From positions 30,899,859 to 30,963,858 of the forward strand of contig OW121858.1 of assembly GCA_933228895.1 (NCBI GenBank): a stretch of 64,000 nt of DNA, in the 5' to 3' direction. The position numbers and the translations under genes are program-made. This DNA comes from Platycnemis pennipes (lineage: Eukaryota > Arthropoda > Insecta > Odonata > Platycnemididae). A model generated the notes under the pieces. That model was not told the DNA's origin. It worked only from the letters and a program-made list of their open reading frames with translations, and ran no database searches. Below are positions 21,593 to 31,544 of this stretch, piece after piece (positions within the stretch are counted from its first letter, which is position 1; the number at the start of each line of letters is the position of its first letter).

Positions 21593-23221
21593 ATAGTTCT
21601 TAGAAGAATAGCACAGGCAAAGAGGGCATTCTATCAAAAGAAGAATCTACTTACAGCTGGAAATACAAGCGTAGAAGTAAGGAACCAGTTCATCAGAACA
21701 TACATCTGGAGCATGTTTCTTTACGGCAGTGAGGCATGGACGATGAGAGCAGCGGAGAAGAAAAGTTTTGGTGGATGCATTCGAAATGTGGTGCTACAGA
21801 AGAATGCTGAAGATTAAATGGATTGACCGAGTAAGTAACAAGGAAGTCCTAAGAAGAGTAGGAGAAAAGAGAGGTCTGCTGAAAACTCAAAAAAGAAGAA
21901 GGGACAACTTAATCGGCCATGTCGTGAGACTTGATGGCCTGATGAAGACTATCGTCAAGGGAAAAGTGAACGGGAAGATTGTAAAAGGCAAGCCTTGTAT
22001 GAGATACATGGAACAGGTTGTGAAGGATGTAAAAGAGAAGAATTACGTCACAATGAAAAGGTTGGCCGATAGAAGAATCGAGTGGAAAGCTGCTTCAAAC
22101 CAATCCTAGGCTTGTTGACCAATGATGATGATGACGAAATTGGTCTAAAAAATGAACTTGAACGTGTGCAGCAAACATCAGCAAGATTTGTAAAGGGATG
22201 GTACGATAACTATTTTAGCGTAACCAGTCTATTAAATGAATTAAAGTGGGAATCATTGTCTGATCGCAGGTTGAAATGTAGAGTTCTTCCCCTAAATAAA
22301 TTCCAAGATAATATTTTCAGTGATGATGTTAAAAATATTTTGCGAACCCCAACTTACTAAGGAAGACTGGACCATGATTACAAAATTAGATAAATTGATT
22401 GCCGGACTGACAGATTCTAAATGTCCTTTTTCCCTCGTACAATTAGGGATATGAATAGCGGTAAATATGTCCAATACGAGTGAATCAATGTATATCATAG
22501 GTAACTGCATGTTGGTATTAGGACTTAAAGGTAACCCAACTAACAGCATGTTTTTGCATGCTTAGTTTACTATATTTATTTTTTTAATAGTGAGGTTTAG
22601 ACTAGTATACTATTACTACTTTTTCATGCATGATATGTAGTGCATGTTTGGTGAAAATTCACCCCCTGCCACACACCTTTATGGTGGCTTGAAGGCTTGT
22701 ACACAGAACTGGTAATTTATGATATTCAGTTAATCCACAATGTATCTACACAAGTGTTTATTAACCGGCGAAAAGATTGATATAGGTTCCCAATTATGGG
22801 ATCAATGTTCAGAATGTGACCATTACTTAGTGGTATTGTCATTCTGCAATAATTCTATGATTCGTGATTCGTGAACCGCACGAATCATATTTAAAGGAAA
22901 AATCACATGATTCATGATTCGAGATTTGAATCAAATTTACAGCAGTGAATCGTGATTCGTGCTTCGAATCTTATTTCCTTCGATATTCATGATTCGTGAC
23001 TCGAATCAATACTAGGTGATTCGTGCCCAACCCTGTTCACCACCATATTTTTCACTTCTATTTCCATCATTTAGATTAGAAGCGGCAGTGTGATTATTGA
23101 CAACGAATTAACTTGTCGTTCAGGTTACAACATGTCGCTGAGTGGCGAATGTTCGCGGCAAAGGGAGGGGAGTGTCACAGCGCTTCTAGCTCTGTTCCAA
23201 AACCCTCGATGACCACGGCAA

Positions 23222-23512
23222 CAGGGGCGTGGGAACTATTTACCCTGGGAGGGCCCGGCTCTCAAGAAAAGGGCCCGGCTCCTATGAAAAGGGCCCGCAT
23301 TTTTTTGTGAATAAGAGGGGGTAGAGGCTAGAATACCGCTAAAAGTGCAAATGAAGGTGGTGGAACATGCCTCAGAAGGGAAAAGGCAAGCTGGAAACCA
23401 GTGTAATTTAATTTTTATTAATTGAGGCTCATTTATCAAGGGCCCGGGGCAAATTATGGGGGGCAGGGGGGGCCGAATGCCCCCCCTTTGCCCCCCACTT
23501 CCGACGCCGCTG
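23222..23512. mobile_element. hAT MITE, family H copy 1
   Basis: Ends CAGGGGCGTGGGAA and (reverse) CAGCGGCGTCGGAAG, 291 bp; flanks CACGGCAA and CACACCAA (6 of 8 match). GC-rich, with AAAGGGCCCGGCTC repeats and a GGGGGGCAGGGGGGGCC run. Copy 2 is at 28354. Confidence 0.8.
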
Positions 23513-23514
23513 CA

Positions 23515-23770
23515 CACCAATATCTTACAATTAGTCTTCATCTTATTGATCTTCAGCTGATATCTGGCCATTGTCCTTTCCATGGTTGTTAGCATCTTGT
23601 TCAGATCTCTGTATCTGTCTCTGCTATGAGAGCTATGTCGCCAGTGAATCGTAGCATACTGATCCGTGGATGTTCACTCCAGAAGACTTCCCTTTGATTT
23701 CATTGATGGCTCTCTCGATGTAAACATTAAAAATTATTACGGTAGACAGTGCACAGCCTTGTCTCACTCC
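23515..23770 (-). mobile_element. RTE-like LINE, reverse transcriptase fragment
   Basis: The minus-strand translation includes LTTMERTMARYQLKINKMKT and, further on, codons for the RAINEIKGK and VRQGCALSTV-type region, matching 21220-21440. Both ends are truncated; the MITE at 23222-23512 abuts it. Confidence 0.8.
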
Positions 23771-24112
23771 TTAGGGGTACATAAATGAAAACCTTACTGA
23801 GATATACATAATTTGAGGTATATGGATACAATTAGGCAATTCTCACATTATAAAAGTTCTTCCACATCACATTCCACATCACCGCCTTTTTTCACAACAA
23901 CTTCACATTAAAAGAGTTATATAAAATAGGGCATGTTCTCCATTGTAGCTGGTGTTAAACGAATTTCAAAGAAAGGTGGTGATCCAGCAATTAACAGTAC
24001 CAATCGCATTTTTCCCCGCTATCCTATCTTCGCTGTTATCTACTCAATTTCCTGAATTCGCGTGTGTGGAAACAATGCAGTTTGAAGTTAAAAGTATATC
24101 TCATTATCTAAT
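23771..24112. other. Unassigned AT-rich stretch
   Basis: No element termini or coding pattern recognised. Confidence 0.3.
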
Positions 24113-25256
24113 CTAATTATTTATCTTCGCGGCTACCAAGGCGACACAAGTCAATGGTGTTCTCTGACGTTCGCCTTCTATCATGTACATAAATGTTTTA
24201 AATAAGGTGGTAAAAAGTAAGCTTCGTCTATTTGCCGATGACGCTGTTGTGCACAGGGAAATTCTATCCCCAAACGATGAAGAATATTTAAATGATGACC
24301 TACAAGAAATTGATAATTGTTGTGGTACATGGCAGTTAGAATTAAACTTTAAGAAATGTCTTGTAATGAATTTTTGGAAAAAGAATAGCTCTCCTCCTAG
24401 CACTTACGAAATAAGCATTACTGAATTAACAAACGTGGAATCCATTAAATATCTTGGAATAAGACTGACACATGATCTTATTGTTGGGGTAAACAGATAC
24501 GTGAAATAATGGGTCAAGCTAATCGTAGACTGGGATTCATCAAAAGAGTATTGGGTAAATGTGACGATCATGTAGTTAGAGAAATCAGCTACTTCCTTAA
24601 TGTACTACTAGTTACTTACTAGTAACTCCCTTGTTAGACCTCATTCGGAATACGCTGCCAGTGTATTATGGGATCCCTACGAAATCGGTCTAAGTAACGA
24701 ACTTGAACGTGTGCAGCGAAGATCGGCAAGATTTGAAAAGGGACGGTATTAAATATCAATTTATATTAGCTTATAACAGGTCTATTGGATGAATTAATTT
24801 GGGAATCATTGTCAGATAGTAGCTTGAAATGCAGACTTAAATAATTTCAAAGATAATATTTTCATCAATGATGTTAAAAATATTTTTCGAACCCCAACTT
24901 ACTATGGCAGACCGGACCATAATTATGAAAAATTAGAGAAATTGATTGCCGAACTGACAGATTTTTAAATGTCGTTTTTCCCTAGTACAATTAAGGGATA
25001 ATAATAGCGGTATAAATACGTCAATACGAGTGAATCAATCCATAGCATTAGATGTATTAGGACTTGAAGGTAACCCAACTAACAGCACGTTTTTGCATGC
25101 GTAGTTTGCTATTTTATCTTTTTAAATGTTGCAGTCTAGACTAATATATTAATACTAATCCTTTTTTATGCATGATATGTAGTGCATGTTTGGTGAGAAT
25201 TCACCCCCTGCCACACACCTTTATGATGGCTTGCAGGGTATTACGTAGATGTATTA
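24113..25256 (+). mobile_element. CR1-like LINE, longest surviving 3' half
   Basis: The 24183-24509 frame contains the catalytic box LRLFADDAVVHREI, then CCGTWQLELNFKKC (W..W.L..N..KC) and VESIKYLGIRLTHDL, the standard CR1/Jockey-group palm and thumb order. Frameshifts follow at about 24509, and a 30-bp ACTAGTTACTTACTAGTAAC insertion lies near 24605-24635. The 3' UTR has CACCCCCTGCCACACACC at 25203. The FADD box is intact, but no complete ORF remains. Confidence 0.87.
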
Positions 25257-25259
25257 CAA

Positions 25260-25330
25260 ACTGCTTAGGTTCGAACCAGGGCCTTCAGGGATGGGAGGCC
25301 ATTGCACTCTGAACCCCAGTTAAGTTGGAG
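25260..25330 (-). repeat. tRNA-derived SINE-like fragment
   Basis: On the minus strand, a B-box-like GGTTCGAACC follows about 30 nt after an A-box-like GAGTGCAATGGCC. No cloverleaf is evident and the 5' end is not defined; likely a decayed SINE head placed just after the LINE tail. Confidence 0.35.
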
Positions 25331-25349
25331 GAGTCGAAAGATTTTCCTC

Positions 25350-26050
25350 AAGTGAGTGACGTCACGGAGACGTGAAGATCATCTCCTTCCCCCTCCCTCC
25401 TCTAAAAAAGACTTTCTTCTTCTCGCGGAGGAGGGGAGAGTCTTTTCAAGTCGAAGGAGGAGGGGAGGAGGGACCAGACGGAGTCCGCCGGGTTGACCTT
25501 GAATTAAAAAAAACAGGGAGAGGAGGCATTCCGTTACGAGGACGAAAGCGAAGCAGGAAATAGAAGCTCGCTCCTCGTGATTCAACTGTTCCACGCAGTC
25601 GTCGGCTGCAGTAGTAGAGAGGGAGCGCTAAGGGCGTGTTGTCGAGCGCGAGTGACCGGATTCCAAGTTCATCTCATTCGTTGTTTACACGGTCGTCTTG
25701 GTGATCGCAGCCATGGCAACCGGCGAAGGAGTCAACCTGTTGTCCTCTCGTTCCAGCTCCGGTCGCCCATTGACCGTGTGCCGGCGTCGAGATTGACTTC
25801 GCTCCCAGCATCGGAAACTTGCGCTCGCGATTCTCCGAGGATCGCCCAAGTGCCATTTTGAAAGGTGGGTTGGAAAGTCTCAGCCCGTGCAAGAAAGTGG
25901 GCGTGTTGCTACGGACTCGCCGCCTTCTGTCCATTGTTGCGTTGGCATCGCGAAGATTGTTGCGCCCCCTCGCGGTCGTGTGCCTTCGGATTATTGTTGC
26001 GTCGATTCGTCGATAGCCATCCGATTGTTGTTACCGATCCCTAACGATGT
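25350..26050 (+). other. GC-rich block; possible promoter/5' exon or repeat
   Basis: Markedly richer in G, C and CpG than its surroundings, with purine-rich GAGGAGGGGAGG runs at 25420-25480 and a TGACGTCA site near 25361. Near 25710 there is an ATG in strong context (GCAGCCATGGCAACC) opening 28 codons before a stop, and a donor-like GAAAGGTGGGTT at 25860. These could mark a first exon for a plus-strand gene, but the block runs directly into a dispersed tandem motif (ATTGTTGCGAG), also found at 35340 and 36480, which favours a repeat origin. Unresolved. Confidence 0.3.
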
Positions 26051-26055
26051 TGTGA

Positions 26056-26225
26056 GCCTTGTGATTGTTGCGAGCAATGTGATTGTTGCGAGTAATGTGA
26101 CTGTTGCGAGCAATGTGATTGTTGAGAGCAATGTGATTGTTGCGAGCAATGTGACTGTTGCGAGCAATGTGATTGTTGAGATCAATATCATTGTTGCAAG
26201 TCTGGAGATTGCTATTGGGAATCTG
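26056..26225 (+). repeat. 18-bp minisatellite (GTGATTGTTGCGAGCAAT)
   Basis: About nine degenerate units with point changes such as GCGAG to GAGAG and GATT to GACT. Because the unit is a multiple of three, both strands stay open and give artificial hexapeptide repeats (VIVASN on plus; LLATIT on minus). Looser copies lie at 25950-26050, 26690-26720, 35340-35405 and 36480-36550. Confidence 0.85.
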
Positions 26226-26323
26226 ATCGCCGAGATTATTCTGGTACTATGAGAGCATATAGGCATTTACTTTGTGGAAACGATTGATACCCATGTTTAA
26301 TCAGGTGTCTTAATACCCATGTT

Positions 26324-26509
26324 TGATCACTGGTACAATTTCCACACTTTAATCTCCTATACACCTCCGACCATGGTTTCGGCACATTATGCCTTCATCA
26401 TGGTGATCACGTCATCATCATCATCATCACCCTGATGATGGCATAATGTGCCGAAACCATGGTCGGAGGTGTATAGGGGATTAAAGTGTGGAAATTGTAC
26501 CAATGATCA
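26324..26509. repeat. 77-bp inverted repeat around a (ATC)n spacer
   Basis: Arms 26324-26400 and 26433-26509 are near-identical in inverted orientation, separated by 32 bp with GTCATCATCATCATC. Each arm reads toward the outside as GGCATAATGTGCCGAAACCATGG, GGTGTATAGG, AAGTGTGGAAATTGTACCA. The right arm begins CTGATGAT, GGCA, TAATG, TGCC, GAAAC, the order of a hammerhead ribozyme core with an extra U. Penelope-like elements carry such motifs and are often found with inverted partial copies (known for the family; the link here is inference). Confidence 0.7.
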
Positions 26510-26721
26510 TTTCATTTAACAAGGACTATTCTGGTAATTAGGCCTTCTGACTGTTCTAGGCTGTTCTTTCCGTCCCGATCAGGCAGTTTCGATATTACTT
26601 TCTCAAGAGAGTCGCTAGTGCCGAAAATATTTTCGGTTTGGAGGTCAAGGTCCCATTTCTAGACTTGAGCGTAAATGGGCTCGTTCTTCACTTGCCAATT
26701 GTTGCGTCAGCATTGTTGTGA

Positions 26722-26820
26722 GTGTCGTGATAGGTACCTCCTAGTAGTAGTAGGTACCTATCACGACACCTACCTCACCTACTACTACTAGTAGTAGTAG
26801 TAGGTAGTAGGTGAGGTAGG
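26722..26820. repeat. Two adjacent perfect hairpins
   Basis: Hairpin 1: arms 26722-26739 and 26752-26769 (GTGTCGTGATAGGTACCT), 12-nt loop. Hairpin 2: arms 26769-26785 and 26804-26820 (CCTACCTCACCTACTAC), with TAG/CTA-rich loop. They share one base at the junction. Confidence 0.85.
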
Positions 26821-27206
26821 TGAGTCCGCCCCACACGTGACTTTGTTGAATCTTGCTTCCGTCCATTCATATTCGCGAAGCGACGATTCGCGTGGAAAAC
26901 TCCTCGAACGCCGTCGGATAAATAGCACCCGCCAATCCATGTTTCATCGTTTCAATGCAAATTGCTTATCGCGATTACGATAATCGACAAACTGCTTCGA
27001 GATGTGCGATTTGTCGCCTCTTGCGAGACGGTCATCGGGACCAAACATCGAATCTTTGACAACGTGGAAGGATATCGAGACGATAGTATCGTATAGTATA
27101 GTATTGAGTATATATCGTAGTATAGTATTGAGGATAGAACACATACACCTCGACTTACTTCGTCTATTAAAAGTGCACGAAGGCTGTATTTCGGCTGTTA
27201 AGCTAA
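26821..27206. other. Unassigned stretch
   Basis: Includes a short imperfect TATAGTATAGTATTGAG duplication at 27088-27135. The open frames 26944-27144 and 27002-27256 overlap on opposite strands and show no domain. Confidence 0.3.
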
Positions 27207-27625
27207 AGCCCGAATCACACGATCATTTTTCTCGTCCCTTTAAAGGGATCATTTAAAGCTATAGCTTTCAGGGACCGCAAAAATGATAGCTGAAGCCATC
27301 ATTTCGTCTCTCACACGATCATTTTAAACCGTCCCCTCTCGTATCATTTCTGTTCGCGAGATACGATAAACAACTTCGTAACTATGGATTATTTACATCG
27401 TCGTCGACTGCTTTTGGCTGCAGCCAAACGTTTCTTTCAGAACGTGCGCTCTGATTGACTAAGTAACAGGCCCGAGGGACGGAAAAAAGGACGTGCTCAA
27501 ATGACGAAAAAAGGGGTAGTGATCCTTATCATTGAAGTATCATATCCGTGAAGTGATCAAGTCAGACGATCATTTTTAAGCTATCCCTGAAAAGGGACGT
27601 AAAAAATGATCGTGTGATTCATGCT
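27207..27625. mobile_element. Q: 419-bp Harbinger-like MITE
   Basis: Ends AGCCCGAATCACACGATCAT / ATGATCGTGTGATTCATGCT with TAA on both sides (27204-27206, 27626-27628). The sub-terminal zone repeats the ACGATCATTTTT motif (27218, 27313, 27566). Non-coding. Confidence 0.82.
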
Positions 27626-27803
27626 TAACATCGGGCTCACTTCCTCAGCCACCCAATGACGTCTCAACAGCAGTTTGATATGTTGAGATCTCTTATCGGT
27701 ATTGAGTAATTAACGCATTGCGCGGCATCAAGCGACCAGGCTACTACTAAGGTTATAAAGCAACGCCTAAACTTGGTCAAAGCCCAATAGCGAAACCCAT
27801 GCC

Positions 27804-28339
27804 TAGAGATGGGCAACTTGGTAAATTACCGTGGTAATTTTCGTAAATTACCAACACCCCTGAAAATTACCGTAATAAACGGTAATTTTCAGAAAAGTTC
27901 TTTTTCAGAAAATTTCTCCCTCGCGAAGAAACCATTGGAATGGGTGATATTATAAATTAAAAAGCCAAAACGATTTTGTTTGCATTGTTTCCGTGATTAA
28001 TTCCAATTAATTCAGAGTAAAATAACAAATGCACATTGCGCAGAGGTGTGTGTCTTTGGAATGAAAATTTCTCATAGTGTGACAAAAGAGGGGCAAATTA
28101 TGTGTTGCTGCCAACTTAATTATAATTCTGTTAATGAGTTATAATACATAAACGTCGTGATGTGTTTGATATATGCGTTGGCATTTGTATCTGAATGCTA
28201 TTTGATTTCGTTTTGAGTCCTCTGATAAGGATTTGCAGCTCAAAACTTCAAATTGCCGGAAAATTACGGTAATTTTCGAAAATTACCGTAATTTACCACG
28301 GTAATTTACCTCAATTGAAAAGAAATTTACCCATCTCTA
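27804..28339. mobile_element. hAT MITE, family B copy 5
   Basis: Ends TAGAGATGGGCAACTTGG / CCCATCTCTA with perfect 8-bp duplication CCCATGCC (27796-27803, 28340-28347). 536 bp. The best-preserved copy and a good reference for the family. Confidence 0.93.
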
Positions 28340-28353
28340 CCCATGCCCCAGAC

Positions 28354-28661
28354 CAAGGGCGTCGGAACTATTTACCCTGGGAGGGTCCAACCTTGAAAAG
28401 GGCCCGGCTCTCAAGGAAAGGGCCAGGCTCCTATGAAAAGGGCCCGCATTTTTTTGTGAATAGGAGGGGGTAGAGACTAGACTACCGCTAACAGTGCACA
28501 TGAAGGTGGTGGAATATGCGTCAGAAGGGAAAAGGCAAGCTGGATACAAGTGAAATTAAATTTTTATCAATGAAGACTCATTTCTCAAGGGCCAGGGGCG
28601 AATTCTGGGGGGCAGGGGGGGCCGAATGCCCCCCCTTGGCCCCCCACTTCCGACGCCGCTG
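28354..28661. mobile_element. hAT MITE, family H copy 2
   Basis: Ends CAAGGGCGTCGGAA and (reverse) CAGCGGCGTCGGAAG; duplications CCCCAGAC (28346-28353) and TCCCAGAC (28662-28669). 308 bp. Its left target overlaps the right duplication of family B copy 5 by 2 bp. Confidence 0.88.
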
Positions 28662-28715
28662 TCCCAGACGTGGCTAAAATACGCTGGGCAGACAGTTTTT
28701 TAAAACACGAATTTG

Positions 28716-28938
28716 GCCCCAGGCGTGTTGTGTTTGAATCCGTCGGGATTAACTCGAATGGCAGGTAACCGAGTCACGTGGTATAAACACGAATGCTTCG
28801 CAAACATGGTGTGTTAAAACCGCTCATTACAACCTCATTAATTGTGTTCACTTGAGGTTTTCACATCTTTATCGAATATAGAGCCCCCAGGTGAGATAAA
28901 ACACAAGTATACACAACGAATGATTAACCAGTTTTAAC
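28716..28938. mobile_element. MITE family D, left half (split by hAT)
   Basis: Starts CCCCAGGCGTGTTGTGTTTG, with CCGTCGGGATTAACTCG, GGTAACCGAGTCACGTGG and AACCTCATTAATTGTG, matching 45480-45620. The right half lies after the hAT at 35076-35255, so the 6.1-kb hAT element inserted in this copy. Confidence 0.8.
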
Positions 28939-29462
28939 CAGTGTTGGTAAAAATACTGAGACAAAGTAACTGGGCTCAATTACAGTTAATTCGTAAAAAA
29001 AAAGTAATCAGTTACGAGTACAAATTATTGATTTTATAAAGTAATCAGTAAAATTACAGTTACAATTACTTCTCGTAAGATTGTCCACTCTGGAGACCAG
29101 CTGGCAACTGTCGAATAGTGCAGTAAAATTAGTGCAGCATGTGGAATAATTGAGTCATAGAAATTGCTAAAGTTGCAATTTCATACTTGCGATACATACA
29201 ATTATAACTGCCGTAACAACAAAACGGGTGTCATATGTTGTACCCATCACAAGTAGGCTACAACATAAGGGTGGCTGAACCCAAACAAGCAAATTATGGT
29301 ACTCAGGGATTCGAAGTTATCTGTAGGCCTAGGTAAATCAGTGAATAAGTAAATACGATGAAGTAAATTAAGCAACTTTAATATGCACAAAATAAGAAAT
29401 ACATGACAAAGAGAAAATAACTATTAACTAGAAGCAAGCCTAAAATTTATGAAATGATATTC

Positions 29463-29651
29463 TTAATCTATCGCATCCTTGTTCACCTTACAGAATAGTT
29501 GCATATTAAAATTTTCATCGCTGAGTCTTGATCTCTTTGGTGATAGCACCTCCTCGCACACACTAAAAAGTCTTTCAACTGGAGCACTTGATGGAATACC
29601 TGTGCTATATTTCACAAATAGAGACTTCAGAGAGGGAAATTTCAATAGCAA
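29463..29651 (-). pseudogene. hAT transposase C-terminal (hATC dimerisation) fragment
   Basis: 62 codons on the minus strand containing KYSTGIPSSAPVERLFSV, then LSPKRSRLSDENFNMQLFCK. The S.A.VERLFS...P.R..L block is the conserved C-terminal dimerisation domain of hAT transposases, which cut and rejoin DNA for transposition. Reading stops at 29463, the natural C-terminus. Upstream on the minus strand the frame is lost within a few codons at the boundary of the inner insertion, so the catalytic RNase H-like part is absent. Position and orientation fit ownership by the surrounding 28939-35075 hAT. Confidence 0.85.
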
Positions 29652-31039
29652 TGACGTAGAGCGGGATTAATGCAAGACAAATAGGAAAGTGTCTCCTCAA
29701 TGGCTGGAGACACCAAGTTCTCCTTTGACGGAAGATTGACTGACCGACGTACACCCGTCCACAATAAAATGTTACCACCTCGGAGGCCGAATTTTTCTAA
29801 GTCCCGAGTTGAAGGAGATTTGACAACACTGTCCCTTGGCGCAGAGTTTAAATGCCCAGAGCTCTCGCTGCTCTCGCCATTTATTGGGGGTACCCTTCCC
29901 CCGAGAACAATTCCCTTTTCACACTTTTTCAAGTGAACAACCAGGGCAGACCGCCTTGACTCAAGACCACTCTTCTCAGTGGTCATGCTTGTCCAGGATA
30001 TCTGCTAGAAGACGAGTCGCCCGAGACACATACGTACCCGTGGTCACAGAACGGGAGAAGGGGCACGATATGAGTTCCAATCACTTCTCTCCACATTTCT
30101 ACTAGAAAAATAATAGAAAATGACACTCGCTTTATAACCTCTTTCGAAAATACCTAACATTTATTCCGAGACCACTTTGGAGTCCTATGACAACCGGACG
30201 ATTTTCCGAGGGTAATGATTAACGTGCTAAATGGTCGTTGCGCTTCCACGGGTATTATAAGACCGTAATATATGCAATGTTCTGGTTGAAATTTTATGTC
30301 CTCTAAACTTAACACTTCAAACGCCTACATTTATTCATCACTAAGTCACCAATTAACTCAGGTTCATCCAACGTTCATGTCGCAAAACGTAGGTGTGAAG
30401 AAAGTCTTAGGAAGGTGTAAACAGAAAGTCTTAGGTTTATTATTCCGTAGTTTTTTTCAATTGATCACTACTTCAACTGCTCATGTATTACGTCTATATG
30501 AAATTAGATCAGTTGCTAATACGATCTTCAGTATTTTTGTAACGCTTGAACTCCTGGAACTTTATTCAAAAGCCATTAATTTCTGAAAATCAATAGCTAT
30601 CGGCTTACGTGGGCCGAGATTCTTACAAAGTAGAAGTTTTTCCAGCCTCATTACCTAATTCTCTCTAAAAGACATTTGCATAAAACGGCTTAATCAGAGA
30701 AGCCTTTGAGCGCTTAGCCGATATACCCTACCTTCGGAAATAATTCCGATACGTTCAGAAGTCGGTCTATATTTTTTCACCTTCAGAAACATTCCCGGCA
30801 TGTTTTATGATACCCACAACCCCAAACAGTAAGCAGGTGGTGAAAATAGAATCAAGACAGATCACAACAAAAAAAAAAACTCATCCGAGAAATGAACTAC
30901 AGATCTACAAATGCGCTGTTATACGCGCTATTCCAAGCAAGGTTTGAATTTGGACAGGCTCTCCATTTCTTCACATTTCCACCTTCCGCTATTTAAGTAG
31001 TGTATTGGAGAAAAAGGGGTATAGCAGCATTGATGACAG

Positions 31040-31500
31040 AAGGAGGACAGGAGGAGAAAGAAGATTGTATTAGCAAGATAAGCTTTTAGTCGTAGACGTG
31101 AGCTGTTGACAGGGGTGTTAAGTAGGGAAGTAGAAAATACTAGCGAAAAGTTTGATATGGAGCGTGGCACTATATGACGCTCGAACATAGGCTTCGTGGA
31201 ACGAAGATGGAAATATACTCAGAGCTTTTAAGATGTGAGTATGGAGAAGGATGGAGAAATTGAAGTGGGTCAAAAGGAGAACAAATGATGAAGTATTAGA
31301 AATGGTAGGAGAGGAAAGAATTTTGATTGATCAATAGAGAAGACGAAAAGGGCTAGGGTGAATTGAAATATGTGATTAAGTGAAGAATATTGGTTAAACG
31401 GGGTAGAGTGAGGCGAAGAACGGGTACCTGGGATAAAATGATGGGAGGTATAGGGGGCTGAAGAGGGACAGTGTGTGGAACCAAAAATAATGATAATAAT
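31040..31500 (+). mobile_element. RTE-like LINE 3' fragment (same family as 11440)
   Basis: Contains AAGATTGTATTAGCAAGATA (KIVLAR, mutated), GAGCTGTTGACAGGGGTG and, from 31185, the homologue of the FEMWVWRRM region at 11515-11760, with multiple frameshifts. Ends in an (AATGATAAT)-type tail near 31485-31502. Confidence 0.7.
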
Positions 31501-31544
31501 GATTCTCATCACTGCAATCACATCACGTGTTTAATTCCCTTGGA

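Larger units (their letters stand above)
20184..22133 (+). mobile_element. RTE-like LINE, internally deleted copy with TSD
   Basis: An 11-bp duplication with one mismatch (20173-20183 and 22134-22144) marks the insertion. It keeps a GC-richer 5' leader (ACCGGGTTGCGGATGG near 20218), part of the endonuclease (20512-20883), part of the reverse transcriptase (21083-21592), the C-terminal domain (21768-22109) and a (GAT)n tail at 22120-22133. At 1.95 kb it is shorter than a usual element of about 3 kb; the missing part lies between endonuclease and reverse transcriptase. Related fragments: 23515-23770, 40495-40560, 47126-47475, 49955-50840. Confidence 0.87.
19800..22700 (+). mobile_element. CR1-like LINE inside the hAT, split by an RTE-type LINE
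   Basis: The first part (to 20183) reads the region just after the reverse transcriptase core, with VRPHLEYAASVLWDPYEIG. The second part (22134-22700) resumes with LERVQQTSARFVKGW, LLNELKWESLSDRRL and DVKNILRTPTY, then the 3' UTR with CACCCCCTGCCACACACC. The break point is the duplicated ACGAAATCGGT / ACGAAATTGGT. 5'-truncated and dead. Confidence 0.85.
19403..23035. mobile_element. 3.6-kb hAT element carrying nested LINEs
   Basis: Ends CAGGGATGGGCATGATTC / GATTCGTGCCCAACCCTG are hAT-like inverted termini with a perfect 8-bp duplication TTCACCAC (19395-19402, 23036-23043). Sub-terminal zones (19420-19590 and 22855-23025) are dense in GATTCATGAATC-type palindromes. No hAT transposase is visible; nearly 3 kb of the interior is a CR1-like LINE itself interrupted by an RTE-type LINE. 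Confidence 0.9.

Noticed and set aside
23236..23595. 119-codon minus-strand ORF as one protein
   Set aside because: It is a chance fusion of a LINE reverse transcriptase piece with the GC-rich family H MITE.
25887..26266. Open frames with VIVASN-type hexapeptide repeats as a repeat protein
   Set aside because: Caused by an 18-bp minisatellite that keeps both strands open; no start context, splice sites or domain.
30296..30586. 96-codon ORF as a gene
   Set aside because: Inside the interrupted hAT, with no domain; consistent with chance.
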